Assembly: GCA_016801845.1 (NCBI GenBank)
Contig: CM028913.1
Location: 23,092,065-23,156,064, forward strand
Length of the DNA stretch: 64,000 bases
Direction of reading: 5' to 3'
DNA from: Polydactylus sextarius
Taxonomy: Eukaryota > Chordata > Actinopteri > Polynemidae
The notes under the pieces were generated by a model that saw only the letters and a list, made by a program, of their open reading frames with translations, was not told where the DNA came from and did not search any database. Below, in pieces: positions 42,320-54,104 of this stretch (position 1 is the stretch's first letter; the number at the start of each line of letters is the position of its first letter). The translations under genes were made by a program, and so were the position numbers.

Positions 42320-42930
42320 ATGCGGATGCGACACCGCAGTTTGTGACAGACCCGCAAGCCGGGGCCCCCTCCTCCTCCACCACCACCACCACCACCTCCT
42401 CCTCTCTGTGCCCGGGCCAGCGAACTACCGGCAGGTCTTCTGCAGTAGCACAATCCTGCACCCTGTGTTATCCTTGGAGCGTCTCCATTCGCTTCACGCT
42501 GCGCAACTCAGGGATTCAGGGACTCGGGACAAGGCGCACAACAGTCCGTGAAGTATCAGATCCAGATCCAGATCCAAAATCCAGAACCGGGGGTGTCTCT
42601 TCTTCTGCAGGGGTTGACGCGGCTGGTCAGGGCGCAGCGGGAGCGAGCGGGGCGCACGTATCCAAGGGCATTGCGGGAAGGTTGAGGTGCTGAGGCAGAC
42701 TGCGGACCGGACTGCTACACTTGGCGCCTGAGCTGTTGGAGAGCGATGGGTGAAGCGGCTCCCTCCTCAAGCACTAACTCTGTCAGGCGGGAGGGAGGGG
42801 GGTGGAGAAGAGAGGTGGATGAGGGGGGTGGAGGAAGGAGGAGTGGTGGTGGTGGTGGTGGGGGGGCACAGCAGCCAGAGCTCAGCTTGGGCCGCCGGAG
42901 CTCATATTACAGGCGCAATGGCGGCCTCCA
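42320..42930 (-). promoter_or_regulatory. CpG-rich promoter and 5' UTR of fhod3
   Basis: A sharp rise in GC and CpG against AT-rich surroundings, with many CG dinucleotides (for example around 42325-42360, 42410-42540 and 42615-42680), directly upstream of the fhod3 ATG on the minus strand. Short open frames here on both strands are low-complexity products of GC-rich sequence. The transcription start cannot be placed exactly. Confidence 0.7.
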
Positions 42931-42996
42931 GTGGCCAAAGAGAAGAGTGCAGAAGCCTGCACTGCAATGATGCTGGTGGTACATGATGATAAACAC

Positions 42997-43300
42997 CAGT
43001 GATGTATAAAGTATGTGAAAGTCTCTACACTAGAGTAGAAGTACAAACACTAGAGTAGAAGTACAGATACTCGACTAACAAATAACTTTAGTAGAAGTTC
43101 AAGTCGTCACTAGAATGATTCTCCAGTAAAAGTCTTAAAGTATCTAGTATTTACTGTACTTCAGTATGACAGTAATCTATAAGTAAATGTAGTTAAGTAA
43201 TGAAAGTAAAAGTACAAGTACATGTTAATAAAAACAGAGGAATATTATGAAGTTTATCCAGCACTTTAAAATATGGAGCCTACAAGTAAAAAGTGAAGTA
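42997..43300. mobile_element. CAGTG-ended repeat, copy 5 (inverted)
   Basis: Between the fhod3 and slc6a19 promoters. Begins CAGTGATGTATAAAGTATGT, carries two units of the 20-bp repeat in reverse, and shares CCAGTAAAAGTCTTAAAGTA with copy 2. Its right end is lost near 43.3 kb. Confidence 0.7.
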
Positions 43301-43935
43301 TTGGTACTTTTTTTACTATTTTTTTTTTTTTTTTTACTATTTTTTACCATAAAAGCCGCAAAACATCTGATAAGTCCACGACCAAATAGGGCAAAAGTAA
43401 TTTGTAAAAATCTGTGACTGATATTTTGGCCTAGAACCGATAAAGAGCAGATACATTAATATCGGTGTGTATCATTATTTGTCCTGCAGGGGGAGTTCAC
43501 CGTCAACGGAGGAGTAGAAACAACAAAACAGAGAAAAAACAATTATCTATACAACAGACGGATCAACAACCTTTAACCACATAAACACAATAAAATTATC
43601 AGCCAGTAAACCAGTATGAGATGTTATGGAGTCATATAAATACGTGTCATTAAGCACATGACACAAAATACATAGTTAACACTGCAACACTGGTTGGTAG
43701 ACAAAGAGTAAAGAGAATATATATCTGGAAAAAAGATAAACATGTTGATGACGTCAAATATAAAATTAATTTATTATAGATGTAATAAATGGTTTATATT
43801 GCCCTAAAATGTAGTTCGCTTTGAACATGTATAAATCAAAATTTGGGGCAAATAAAACCAAACTGTCTTCATGATTAGAATAGGAAAGGGTGTGTTTGAA
43901 TGTTTTAACAATATGTAAAAGATATATAACACCTG

Positions 43936-44135
43936 AGTTTCAAGTTTATTTGTATAGCACAATTTGTACACAAGGCAATTCATAGTGTTTTATAGAGGCG
44001 AGGAAAAACATTGTTTTAAGACAAGCAATTAAAATTAAAAAAAGAAAATAAAATTTAATTCAAAAGTCATTTAAAATCATTAAAACAGAGGAATGGATAT
44101 AAAAACAATTAAAAACATTAAACAAATTTCAGGAT
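43936..44135. mobile_element. Teleost SINE/LINE-tail-like element
   Basis: TTTCAAGTTTATTTGTATAG followed by CACAAGGCAATTCATAGTG is a very common fish interspersed repeat, here with an AT-rich tail. Family naming is from memory and not certain. Confidence 0.55.
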
Positions 44136-44325
44136 TATATAAAAAAAAAATGTGTGCAGCATAACTGTATAAACACACATACGTTTGTTATATATTATTT
44201 TTCAACTCCAGCTGTTAGTCTAAGGACTCATTGACTGGGTAGAAATCCAATCATCCATTATCATCATATATCCTATAAAAACGTAATTTATCTCCAATAT
44301 ATCCCAGAAGAACTGTGACCTCTTT

Positions 44326-44357
44326 CTTATCAGATAAGACACTAGTTAATCTGGAAC
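44326..44357 (+). promoter_or_regulatory. GATA palindrome plus HNF1-like site upstream of slc6a19
   Basis: CTTATCAGATAAG at 44326-44338 carries GATA sites on both strands; GTTAATCTGGAAC at 44345-44357 has a perfect HNF1 half-site and a partial second half. They lie about 150-180 bp upstream of the ATG. HNF1 and GATA factors drive intestinal and renal brush-border genes, which fits a B0AT1 promoter, but function here is inferred from motifs only. Confidence 0.4.
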
Positions 44358-44505
44358 TGTACACCTTCTGTTGATGCTCCACCTCGTTAGTTTATTACGA
44401 AGGTCCAGTTCATCTCACAACGGGAGCTTCTAAACGATTTACATTCAGTAACAGGTCTGAGCGCTATCGGGTCACTGCAGGACTTTTTTGTTTTTGTGAC
44501 ACATC

Positions 44506-47187
44506 ATGAAGCTAAAACTCCCCAATCCGGGCCTGGAGAACAGGATACTGTCCCATCAGCAGCTGGACAAGTTGGAGGAGGAAGAGGCCGGAGACAGACC
44601 GAAATGGGACAACAAGGCTCAGTACATGTTGACCTGTGTGGGGTTTTGTGTGGGACTTGGAAACGTCTGGCGCTTCCCATATTTGTGTCAGAGCCATGGA
44701 GGAGGCAAGTGATGTGTTCATGATTTTACTGCTTTAATTCATGCTTCATTATAGAAAAATCAGACCCACTAGAGGAGAACAAGAGCACAAAGTCAACGCC
44801 AAAGCATGTGTTTGCCAACTGGATTATAGTCTTACAGTCACTTTTACAAACTACTCTGCCTTAAACCAAAAACTATTGTCCAAACTATTCCACATAGTCC
44901 TGTGTGGCTGCAGGTTTTTATTCCAACCAAGCAGCAACACACCAGACTTGACTTGTTTAATCAAATGATCTCAGTCTTCACACAGTTGATTGGTCAAAAT
45001 GTGTGCTCTTGACTGGCTGGAACAAAAATTAGCCACAAGGCTCTTTGTGGAGTAGTTTAGACATGTCTGCCTTAAACTGTACCACTGCATATCACTAAGT
45101 ATATTGATGTAATCTGGTCCAGTAATAAATGCATCCTTTTAAAATCTGTTTAACAGTAGCTGTGAGATACAGCTGAGGTCACATTCAGTAGCGAGGCCTC
45201 GAAACTGATCTGTGGAGATAAGAAAGTTTACGCCCTCAAGTCCATCAGGACAGTTCTTGTAAAAATACAGCAGAGGATCATGAATGAACTGCACATTGAG
45301 CTGCAAACTCAACGAACACTGTGTGTGTTTCACATGCATTTTAAATGATTAACGTCAAGTCTGTCGTAATGTCGATGTAATTTCATAGTCCCGTGTCCTT
45401 AAATTGAAATGAATCATTAACTTTAACGGCCTTTTGTTTTTCTTACAGGCGCATTTATGATTCCATTTCTGATCCTACTGGTTCTTGAAGGAATCCCACT
45501 TCTGCATCTTGAATTTGCCATTGGTCAACGTTTAAGAAGAGGAAGCTTGGGAGTGTGGTCGACCATCCATCCTTACTTGACTGGAATTGGTACGCAACAT
45601 TTTTAGATAAAGCTTGTACAACTAGTGGAGAAGAATCTGGAAGAAACCCCTTAATGAAATGTTTATTTGCAGGTATTGCGTCCATGTGTGTGTCTCTGAC
45701 TATCAGCCTCTACTACAACACCATCATCGCCTGGATTCTCTGGTATTTCTTCAACTCATTTCAAGAACCTCTGCCTTGGAGCCAATGTCCGCTGAACGCC
45801 AACTCAACAGGTAAAACTCCTGGAGAAAGAGAAGTGATGTAACATCAAACATCCTTCGGCTTTGTGTTACATGATGTTGTTTTGTTTTGTCAGGACCGAT
45901 CTCAGAGTGTGAGCGCAGCAGCTCGGTGGATTATTTCTGGTACAGAGAAACCTTGAACACGACTCCAGAAATTGAAGATGACGGTGGGCTGCAGTGGTGG
46001 ATACTGATGTGCCATATTTGTGCTTGGTCTGTGCTCTACATCTGTATCATTCGTGGGATTGAGACCACGGGGAAGGTACAGGGCATCACTTCCTGCTTCC
46101 TGTTCAAACAATAGAGGATTATTTCTATTTTCTCCAGGAAGACTTTCCATTTGTTGCTCAGAGTTGTCCATTCTCTCCACTCTGCTCAATATCGCTTGGC
46201 ATTCAACACTTTTTCCAAGAAAAAAAAAAAAAAAAGGAAAAAAGCTGTTAAATTCATCTGGGTCCTTCCCAGGCAAACACATAATTCAGTTTCATTTAAG
46301 AAACCACAGCTCAAACCAACTTAAACTTCGCGGTTGTTTCTTTGTTTAAGTTGTCAAGTGAAAACATTTTTTGTTTAAATGAATCCAATCCAAGTCTGAA
46401 CGAGGAAATTGTTTCTCTCAGAGTCTGTTATTATGAATGTATACGCTAAACAATCATGTAAATAACATATTTATTCATTGAAATAATATTGGTTTATTAT
46501 CGTTTTCTTCACCGAGGCTGTGTATGTGACTTCAACTCTTCCCTATTTGGTGTTGACCATATTTCTGATCAGAGGATTGACCCTGAAAGGTTCATTGAGC
46601 GGACTGAAGTTTCTCTTCACACCAGATGTAAGTCACAATTTAATTATTATTAAATTGAATAATTTATAGAATCACACTGCTTTACCTGCAGATTAATTGT
46701 ATTCTAATACAACTTAATGCTTTGACTAACACAGGAATAATATTTAAAACAGATCAGACATGTCTAATCAAATGTTTTTAATTAGTTTTAATTTAATTAC
46801 TTTAACAAATGAACTCATCCAGATAACAGAACTGGCAAAGCCATCGACGTGGCTCGATGCCGGCGCTCAGGTTTTCTATTCCTTCTCTCTGGCTTTCGGT
46901 GGTCTCATTTCCTTCTCCAGCTACAACTCAGTGCAGTAAGTTTGTCGTCTTGTACTTTGAAGTTACAGGTATATTATCCTAGTCTGTACTACAAACTAGA
47001 ATAAAATAAATCTTTTCTTTAGTAACAACTGTGAGCAGGATGCAGTGATCATCTCGATCATCAACGGCATCACCTCCGTCTACGCTGCGACTGTCATCTA
47101 CACCATCATTGGATTCAGAGCAACAGAGAGATTTGATAACTGTCTTTCTGGGTATGTTATGGGTTTTTTTTTAAAACACTTTAGCAG

Positions 47188-47243
<56 letters not shown>

Positions 47244-49253
47244 ACGATAACTGTGAAAACCTTTTCTGCTACAGAAACATCTTGGCATTGCTGAATGCGT
47301 TTGAGCTCCCAGAGGGAAACATCACAGAGAGCAACTATGATGAGGTTTACAAACATCTTAATGCAACAAACCCAGTGGTCATTCAACAACTGGATCTACC
47401 AAAATGTGACTTGAACACCTTTCTCAGTGAGGTAGGTGTGAAATTATTAAAGCACCAAGACAGCAGCTAATTCTATTTTTTTCAAATAATACATGTTGTG
47501 AATTGCTGTAAAAGTGTCTTGTTGTGTTTCGGTGCAGGGAGTCGAGGGAACTGGTTTGGCGTTCATCGTGTTCACTGAGGCCATCACTAAGATGCCCGTC
47601 TCACCTGTTTGGTCTGTGCTTTTCTTCATCATGCTCTTCTGTCTGGGTCTGTCATCCATGTTTGGTAACATTGAGGGAGTCTTGGTGCCACTGCAAGATC
47701 TTAAAGTTTTCCCTAAGAAGTGGCCTAAAGAGGCTGTGACTGGTGAGTCCACACGTTGTCTCTAACATCTTAACATCTAAAGGAGAACGTCGGTGTAAAA
47801 TGAACTTTGGGTATATAAAAACATGATAACACGTTGTGATGTTTGCTGAGGAGCAAAGCTACGCTAGCCTGTTGCATTACGAACATTGTTATTTTTATCG
47901 TTTTTGTCAAAAAGACTCCTCATGCCAGTAGTTCGGGCACCAAGTTCGCTTGACGACATCGCTATTTTAAACCATTAAAACAGCTCAAAGTAGCTCCACA
48001 CGTCCTTGCAGGTATAACACGGTTCCTGACATCAAAAATGAGGCATTGAGAACTTTGTAAGTGTACAGATCATTTATTAAAAAGACTTTTTATACAGGCT
48101 GTTCCTTGAGGTAGTTTCCAGTCGCTGCCATGTTAAAAAAGTAAGTCCTACAAGTCGAAACTACCACTAAGTCCTGCAAAAAAAAGTCTTTTTAATAAAT
48201 GATCTGTAAACTTACAAAGTTCTCAATGCCTTGTTTTAAATATCAGGACCTATTGTTATACTACAAAGGAAGTGTGGAGCTACTTTGAGCTGTTTTAATG
48301 GTTTAAAATAGCGACGTCTTCAAGCGACCTTGGTGCCCAAATCACTTGCATAGTGAGTCTTTTCGACAAAAACGATAAAAGTAACGATGTTCGTAATGCA
48401 ACAGGCAAACATAACAACTCGTTATCATGTTTTAATGTACCCAAAGTTCATTTTACACCAAATTCCTCCTTTAACTCAGACTATTTATGTGTTTATGTAT
48501 ATTTCAATCATTTCTCTTTTCTAATTCAGGTGTGACGTGCCTGGTGTGTTGTCTGGTGGGTCTGATATTTATCCAAGGTTCGGGGAACTATTGGCTTTCA
48601 CTCTTTGACACCTACGGAGGATCCATCCCACTGCTGGTTGTTGCTCTCTGTGAAATGGTTTCAGTCGTATACATTTATGGGATTGACAGGTAAAACTAAA
48701 CTGAACATAAGCACTGATTTTATTATTAAAGAATGCAGATTATCAGTGCTTCACATTATCTCACCACTGATCATCTTATAAACACAGTATCTGTTTTATT
48801 GTCCTCTCAGGTTCAATGATGATATAGAGTTCATGATCGGACACAAGCCCAACATATTCTGGCAGGTGTCATGGAGAGTCATCAGCCCACTCATTATGCT
48901 CGTCATCATGGTCTTTTACTTGGTTACTAAAGTTAGTGAAAAGGTTTTCTACAAAGCCTGGGATCCTGAATCGGTAAATAAGAATATTAATTTTCATTTG
49001 AGAGAAATATCATTGGATTAAAGCTCAAACTGACGCGTTTTATCTCTTGTCTTTATAGGAGAATTTCCCCACACTGGCAGAGAAAGAATATCCATCCTGG
49101 ATCTATGTGATCATCTTTATATTAGCAGGAATACCCAGTCTGGCCGTACCTTTTGTTGCTCTGTGGAAATGTATACAGTCGAAGATGGGACGAGGAGGGT
49201 CCAGTATCTCTGACGATGTTCAAATGAACAAGTCCAGAAGACTCTCAGCTTAA
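44506..49253 (+). CDS. slc6a19: Sodium-dependent neutral amino acid transporter B0AT1 (SLC6A19)
   Basis: Na+-coupled uptake of neutral amino acids across apical epithelial membranes; mammalian B0AT1 needs ACE2 or collectrin as partner. Twelve coding exons: 44506-44704, 45449-45589, 45673-45810, 45894-46075, 46517-46627, 46823-46935, 47023-47151, 47275-47431, 47538-47742, 48530-48689, 48811-48973, 49059-49253; 1893 bp, 630 residues (human about 634). The reading frame is intact throughout. The N-terminus has the LPNPGL motif typical of B0AT1; TM1 carries GLGNVWRFPY (Arg at about 56), TM6 has FSLAFGGLISFSSYN, and TM8 has GTGLAFIVFTEAITKMP. The ATG follows an in-frame TGA. Intron 1 uses a GC donor (GCAAGT); the others are GT-AG. 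The paralogue slc6a18 follows 1.1 kb downstream on the same strand. Introns 1 and 9 hold transposon insertions. Confidence 0.95.
44867..45069. mobile_element. hAT-like short non-autonomous element with 8-bp target duplication
   Basis: A 203-bp element in slc6a19 intron 1 with inverted ends: TGTCCAAACTATTCCACA on the left, answered by TGTGGAGTAGTTTAGACA on the right. It is flanked by a perfect direct repeat CCTTAAAC at 44859-44866 and 45070-45077, the 8-bp target duplication expected of hAT transposition. It resembles a widespread teleost repeat containing TGCAGGTTTTTATTCCAACC. It has no coding capacity. Confidence 0.85.
47190..47241. repeat. AT dinucleotide microsatellite in slc6a19 intron 7
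   Basis: About 25 perfect AT units ending some 33 bp before the acceptor of exon 8, so it occupies the branch-point zone of a 123-bp intron. Confidence 0.95.
47778..48474. mobile_element. Foldback (long inverted repeat) element in slc6a19 intron 9
   Basis: The left arm (about 47778-48092) and right arm (about 48178-48474) are imperfect reverse complements over some 300 bp. Shared blocks include GGTGTAAAATGAACTTTGGG, GCATTACGAACAT, ACCATTAAAACAGCTCAAAG and the loop-side AGATCATTTATTAAAAAGAC. The unpaired centre is about 85 bp. The outer ends both read TAAAGGAG. It looks like a foldback or MITE-type insertion, and transcribed it could form a long hairpin in the pre-mRNA. Confidence 0.8.
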
Positions 49254-49947
49254 TAATCTTTGGTTAAATTCATCTGGTTGAGTGTGTGTACCGTATATTC
49301 AGGAGTAAAGTTGTTGCCACATAAACCCAGGTTTTATTCCAGCCCTCGTCATTTACTGCAAGTCATCCCAAAGAATTTAAAACAGCAAGCAGCGCTTTCT
49401 TTCGACAGAACACGCCTGGAGACATTGTGCAAAGCAAATCATAGTCGAAGCTGTAAAATCCAAAAGGACAAAGTTACATAACAAGGTGGCTTGTTTCCTA
49501 CTTGTTAAAAAATAACTTCCACCACAGCAGGTTAGTGACTCACACTGCTACAATTTATTTCCCCACGTACGGATATGAGTTTCTAAAGAATCAACACCTG
49601 TCATAAAAAACAACTTGTAAAGTGACGTGTTGCTAACGTTACTACAATCATCACAGAAAACATATGTAGGAAATGGAGATAAGAGCTCCCTGAGAAGTCT
49701 CATGAGAACTTTAACACCACTATCTTTAAAGAGGCAACACCTTAATGGTTACTGTAATGTGACGTGGTAATTTATTAAAGTCTGTGTGTAACTTTGACTC
49801 CACATACTGTATCTTAGTGAGACTTTGCTAACTTTGTTTATTTCAGAACAAAGTTGTTTTACATCACTTAAAATACTTATAAAGTAATTTTACCAAGACC
49901 ATGTTGTGTTTTCTGGATATTTAAAGAAATAATAGATGCAACTGATG

Positions 49948-49953
49948 AATAAA
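49948..49953 (+). other. Candidate poly(A) signal of slc6a19
   Basis: AATAAA about 695 bp after the slc6a19 stop and before the slc6a18 start, implying a 3' UTR of roughly 0.7 kb. No transcript evidence is available. Confidence 0.45.
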
Positions 49954-50176
49954 ATACAAAAGTTAGTGAAAACATTTTCACTTTTTTATGCCTCCGTCTG
50001 ATAAGGAATTCTGTGATGTTTTTAATTTTAATCTAAGTGGCTTTTGGTTATTGCTGTTGACTGAAAACGCTCAGACTTTGTGCAAATATCAGTAATGTAA
50101 ACTGTATCAGGTTTTAAATTAAAGGCCTGTGTATTATCACATGCTTTCTACTTGCCGGCTTCCTTATTTTTGCTGC

Positions 50177-50208
50177 TTTATATCACAATCAACTGCCTGT
50201 GTTATCAG
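50177..50208 (+). promoter_or_regulatory. Weak promoter-like motifs upstream of slc6a18
   Basis: A TATA-like TTTATAT (50177-50183) and a GATA site (TTATCA, about 50202) lie 180-215 bp before the ATG. Both are short motifs and could be chance. Confidence 0.25.
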
Positions 50209-50391
50209 CGTCATATCGTGCTGCTTTACACAAAAACTTTTTTTCATTAAAAACAAACAAGCCACATTGTTCCCACAGCCCTGAGAGCTGACGAGAAATA
50301 CGAGGCCGATAAAACAAACGTCTCCTGAAACAAACAGGTAACGAGTCGGTCGAGTTAAGTCGAAGGGAAAAAGTCTGACAGATTTACCAAA

Positions 50392-53300
50392 ATGACAACG
50401 GACAAAGAGCTGATTGATGCAGACGCTGGAGGTTCAGAGCAGGGAAAGATCACCGAGAGGCCGAAATGGGACAATAAAGTCCAGTATTTGTTGAGCTGCA
50501 TAGGTTTTGCTGTGGGACTTGGTAACGTGTGGAGATTTCCATATTTGTGTCAAATCTACGGTGGAGGTGAGAACATTTTATTTAGAGCTTGTCTTTTATC
50601 TATTGTGTCTCTTGTTCTGCTCGACACCTTGAGTTTAAGGATGTAATTATCTTGTGCAGAGAATTAACAATAAGACTCATTATACAAACTAAATGCTAAT
50701 TATCTTGATTAATTTATTTCAAAGTACCTGTTACAACTCACTGCTAATTACACTGTCAGTGAATCCTACAGTTGTTGCTTTGCTTTTTTTTTTTGTTATA
50801 AAAATGATCTGAGAACATATAATATAACTACATATTTATTCTTCCAATAAGGGACAATGTAGAAGAGAAAGATTACAACATGACAAATAAGTTACAGGTT
50901 ATAAATTTAAAGAGAGACTGATGATTATATAAATGTAGTTTAATTGAATAATAATTATATCATCTCTAAATGTGCATATCTACTCCAGACAGTTTACTAT
51001 GTTTGATGATTGATAGTGAGTGTGATAAGGCTTCGACTGTTGATAATAAAATGTCCAGTCATCAGAAGCTGAATGACCTTTGTCATTATGTTTTTTCTTT
51101 CTGAAGGTTAAGTGTACTGCTTACTGACAGAAGCATGTTTATTGTTTAATTTATACTTTTTTTAATACACATTTCAAGGCGCATTTCTGATTCCATATGT
51201 CATCGCGTTGGTGTTTGAGGGACTTCCTCTGCTGCACATGGAGCTCGCCATCGGACAACGGCTCCGTATGGGAAGTGTCGGAGTGTGGAACTCCATCAGC
51301 CCATATCTGGGAGGGTTAGGTAAGATGGTTTGGTGTCAGTGAACTAGACCCTTTTTTTGGTTTCACTCAGTAAGTCATAAATATTATCTGTGTGTATCCA
51401 CAGGTGTGGCGTCCTTGCTTGTTTCCTTCCTAGTGGGTTTGTTCTACAACATGATTCTGGCCTGGATCCTCTGGTATTTCTTTCACTCCTTTCAAAACCC
51501 ACCTCCCTGGAGGGACTGCCCATTAAACATGAATCATACTGGTAATTCTTACATCATCATAATAAAAACATGAATAATATGGAAGCTTAATAATTACCCA
51601 GGTTTAAAAAAAAAAAAAAGAAAGAAGAAAGAACTACGAGAAATGTAATTAATTAATCATGGTGTCATAATCTAATCTCTTTGATACAGGCTATGTGGCT
51701 GAATGTGAAAAGAGTTCACCAGTGAATTATTTTTGGTATCGTGAAACACTCAACATCACACCAGACATCGAGACCAGCGGCTCGCTGCAGTGGTGGCTCG
51801 TGTTGTGTCTCGCCACCGCTTGGTGCCTCGTGTACATCTGCTTCATACGTGGGATCGAGACGATTGGAAAGGTGATTTATTTTAATTTGATGTAACGTTA
51901 AGAATCAATGCATATAAATGAGGTGGATATTAAATATTAAATCAACTTTCCAACAGGCCATTTACGTGACAGCCACTTTCCCATATCTTGTTCTGACCAT
52001 TTTCTGGGTCAGAGCTTTGACTCTACCTGGAGCAGCTGATGGTTTAATTTATCTCTTCACTCCAGATGTAAGTTTCTTGTCATTTCGTCTTCTTCATGGC
52101 AACAACTGCTCAGTAAATGGTTTAATCTAAATAAAAACTAACACCTTCATCACAGTGGGAAACCCTGAAAAATCCTCAAGTCTGGTTGGACGCTGCCACT
52201 CAGATTTTCTTCTCTTTGTCATTGGCCTTTGGGGGACTTATTGCTTTTTCCAGTTACAATCCTCAAAAGTAAGGAAAATTCAAGCCCGCTTTCATAACCA
52301 GTAGAATGTGCAAAATAAAAATAATAATTAAAAAAAAAACCTGAAACAGCATTCAATCTTTGCAGGAACAACTGTGAAAGAGACGCTCTAATCGTTGGAT
52401 GTGTGAACAGTTTGACGTCGCTTTACGCCTCAATTCCTATTTTTTCCATTCTTGGATTCAAAGCAAATGAAAACTATAATAATTGCCAATATGGGTACGT
52501 ACTAGTGAGGTAATTATGGTGTGCCATAGTACAGTATATGCAGGTCTATAATTAAACTGTATTATTATTAAACGTGCAACTGATAATTAGTTCATTAGAA
52601 GCTGTCAGACCCCAAAGCAACGTGAGCCTATTAACTATTCTATATTCACCACTACAATATTATCATTCAGTTTATTATATATGATAATAGGTGATTATCT
52701 TAATAGCTACATTACCTTAATGATTCAATATTGTTAATTTTAGGAACATACTGAAGTTGACTAATGCGTTTAACATCGCCGATGAAAACATAACTTTATC
52801 AAACTACGATCACTGGTTGAACTTCCTGAACACGTCTGATCCTGAAGAGGTTGAAGCCCTCGATCTGAAAACCTGCAACCTACAGACCTTCCTGGACCAG
52901 GTATCATACATCTGTTACTATGTCAACAGTCTCCTAAATAAAGTTGTTTGAGGTTGTGCATGAGATTGCGTGTCACTTCCTACCTGCAGAGCACGTCTGG
53001 GACTGGACTGGCCTTCATCGTGTTCACTGAGGCGGTGATAAACATGCCCGGCTCTCAGGTGTGGGCTGTGCTCTTCTTCGTGATGCTCTTCAGCCTCGGT
53101 CTGTCCTCCATGTTTGGAAATCTTGAGGGGGTCCTCACTCCTCTGTTGGACCTGCACATGGTTCCATCCTGGCTTCCTAAAGAGATTTTCACAGGTAAAA
53201 TGAAATGCACCATTTGTAATCTCTACATCTGGGGCTTTGACACTAGTTTCCAACAATAGTTTCTAATGTGTTATGACATTAAAGCAAATGTAACTTTGGA

Positions 53301-54104
53301 AAACATTAGTTTGACTGTCCTTCTGTCCATGCACACATCAGGGTGACTTGAAGTTATCGACTAACAACAGAATGAAACAATATCAGAGATCATGTGTTTT
53401 TTATTCCACAGGGTTAATGTGTCTCACCTCCTTCACTGTGGGTCTCATCTTTACTTTGGGAAGTGGAAACTACTGGCTGGAGATTTTCAACAGCTACGTG
53501 GGGTCGATGCCTCTGCTCATCATCGCCTTCTTTGAGATAATCGCTGTGGTTTACATCTACGGAATGAAAAGGTGAAAATATAATTCATGTCTTCATTAGA
53601 CGGTTATGCAACATGACAACATATATGAATGATTTGACGTGTTGTTTCCATGTACTCACAGGTTTAATGAGGACATTGAGTGGATGACAGGTCGAAGGCC
53701 GAACCTCTACTGGCAGGTGACTTGGCGTTTTATCAGCCCTTTCATGCTACTGGTCGTGTTCATCTCATACGTTGTGATTGAAGCAGAGAAACGACCCACA
53801 TACAACACCTGGAACCCAGATTACGTAAATCACATTATAATGCTACAAACATATTCGTTAAAAAAAAACAGTACAAACTCTGACTTTCTTCTCTATTTCC
53901 CTCCCACAGGTGAACTTCCCTCTCGCTGATGTTCAACACTATCCTGAATGGGTTTACGTCATCTGTGTGCTCTTATCTGTGACCCCTGTTGTGTCCATTC
54001 CTCTCGTGGCTCTTTACAGATTCATCATTTTCCTGAAGAATTACATCATGAACAAACACAATCTGAACCCGTATGCAAATGAACTCTGTAACGAAGATCT
54101 GTAA
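50392..54104 (+). CDS. slc6a18: SLC6A18-type neutral amino acid transporter (B0AT3/XT2)
   Basis: Na+-dependent neutral amino acid carrier of epithelial apical membranes, sister of B0AT1. Twelve coding exons: 50392-50566, 51179-51319, 51404-51541, 51690-51871, 51957-52067, 52156-52268, 52366-52494, 52744-52900, 52990-53194, 53412-53571, 53662-53824, 53910-54104; 1869 bp, 622 residues, frame intact. Matches to SLC6A18 rather than A19 include QYLLSCIGFAVGLGN, AFLIPYVIALVFEGLP, SLSLAFGGLIAFSSYN, SGNYWLEIFN and WMTGRRP. TM1 GLGNVWRFPY and the unwound TM6 are present; NHT and NIT are likely glycosylation sites in the second extracellular loop. All introns are GT-AG. Exons 2-12 equal those of slc6a19 in length. 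Human SLC6A18 has about 628 residues. A19 duplicate status is less likely given the motif pattern. Confidence 0.9.

Larger units (their letters stand above)
42931..44325. other. Divergent intergenic region fhod3 / slc6a19
   Basis: Apart from the CAGTG-ended copy 5, a T-run at about 43319-43336 and the SINE-like element at 43.94 kb, the stretch is AT-rich with no recognised gene. Both neighbours transcribe away from it. Confidence 0.7.

Noticed and set aside
42746..42986. Overlapping plus-strand frames rich in Gly, Ser and Arg at the fhod3 promoter
   Set aside because: Low-complexity translation of the CpG-rich 5' region on the strand opposite fhod3.
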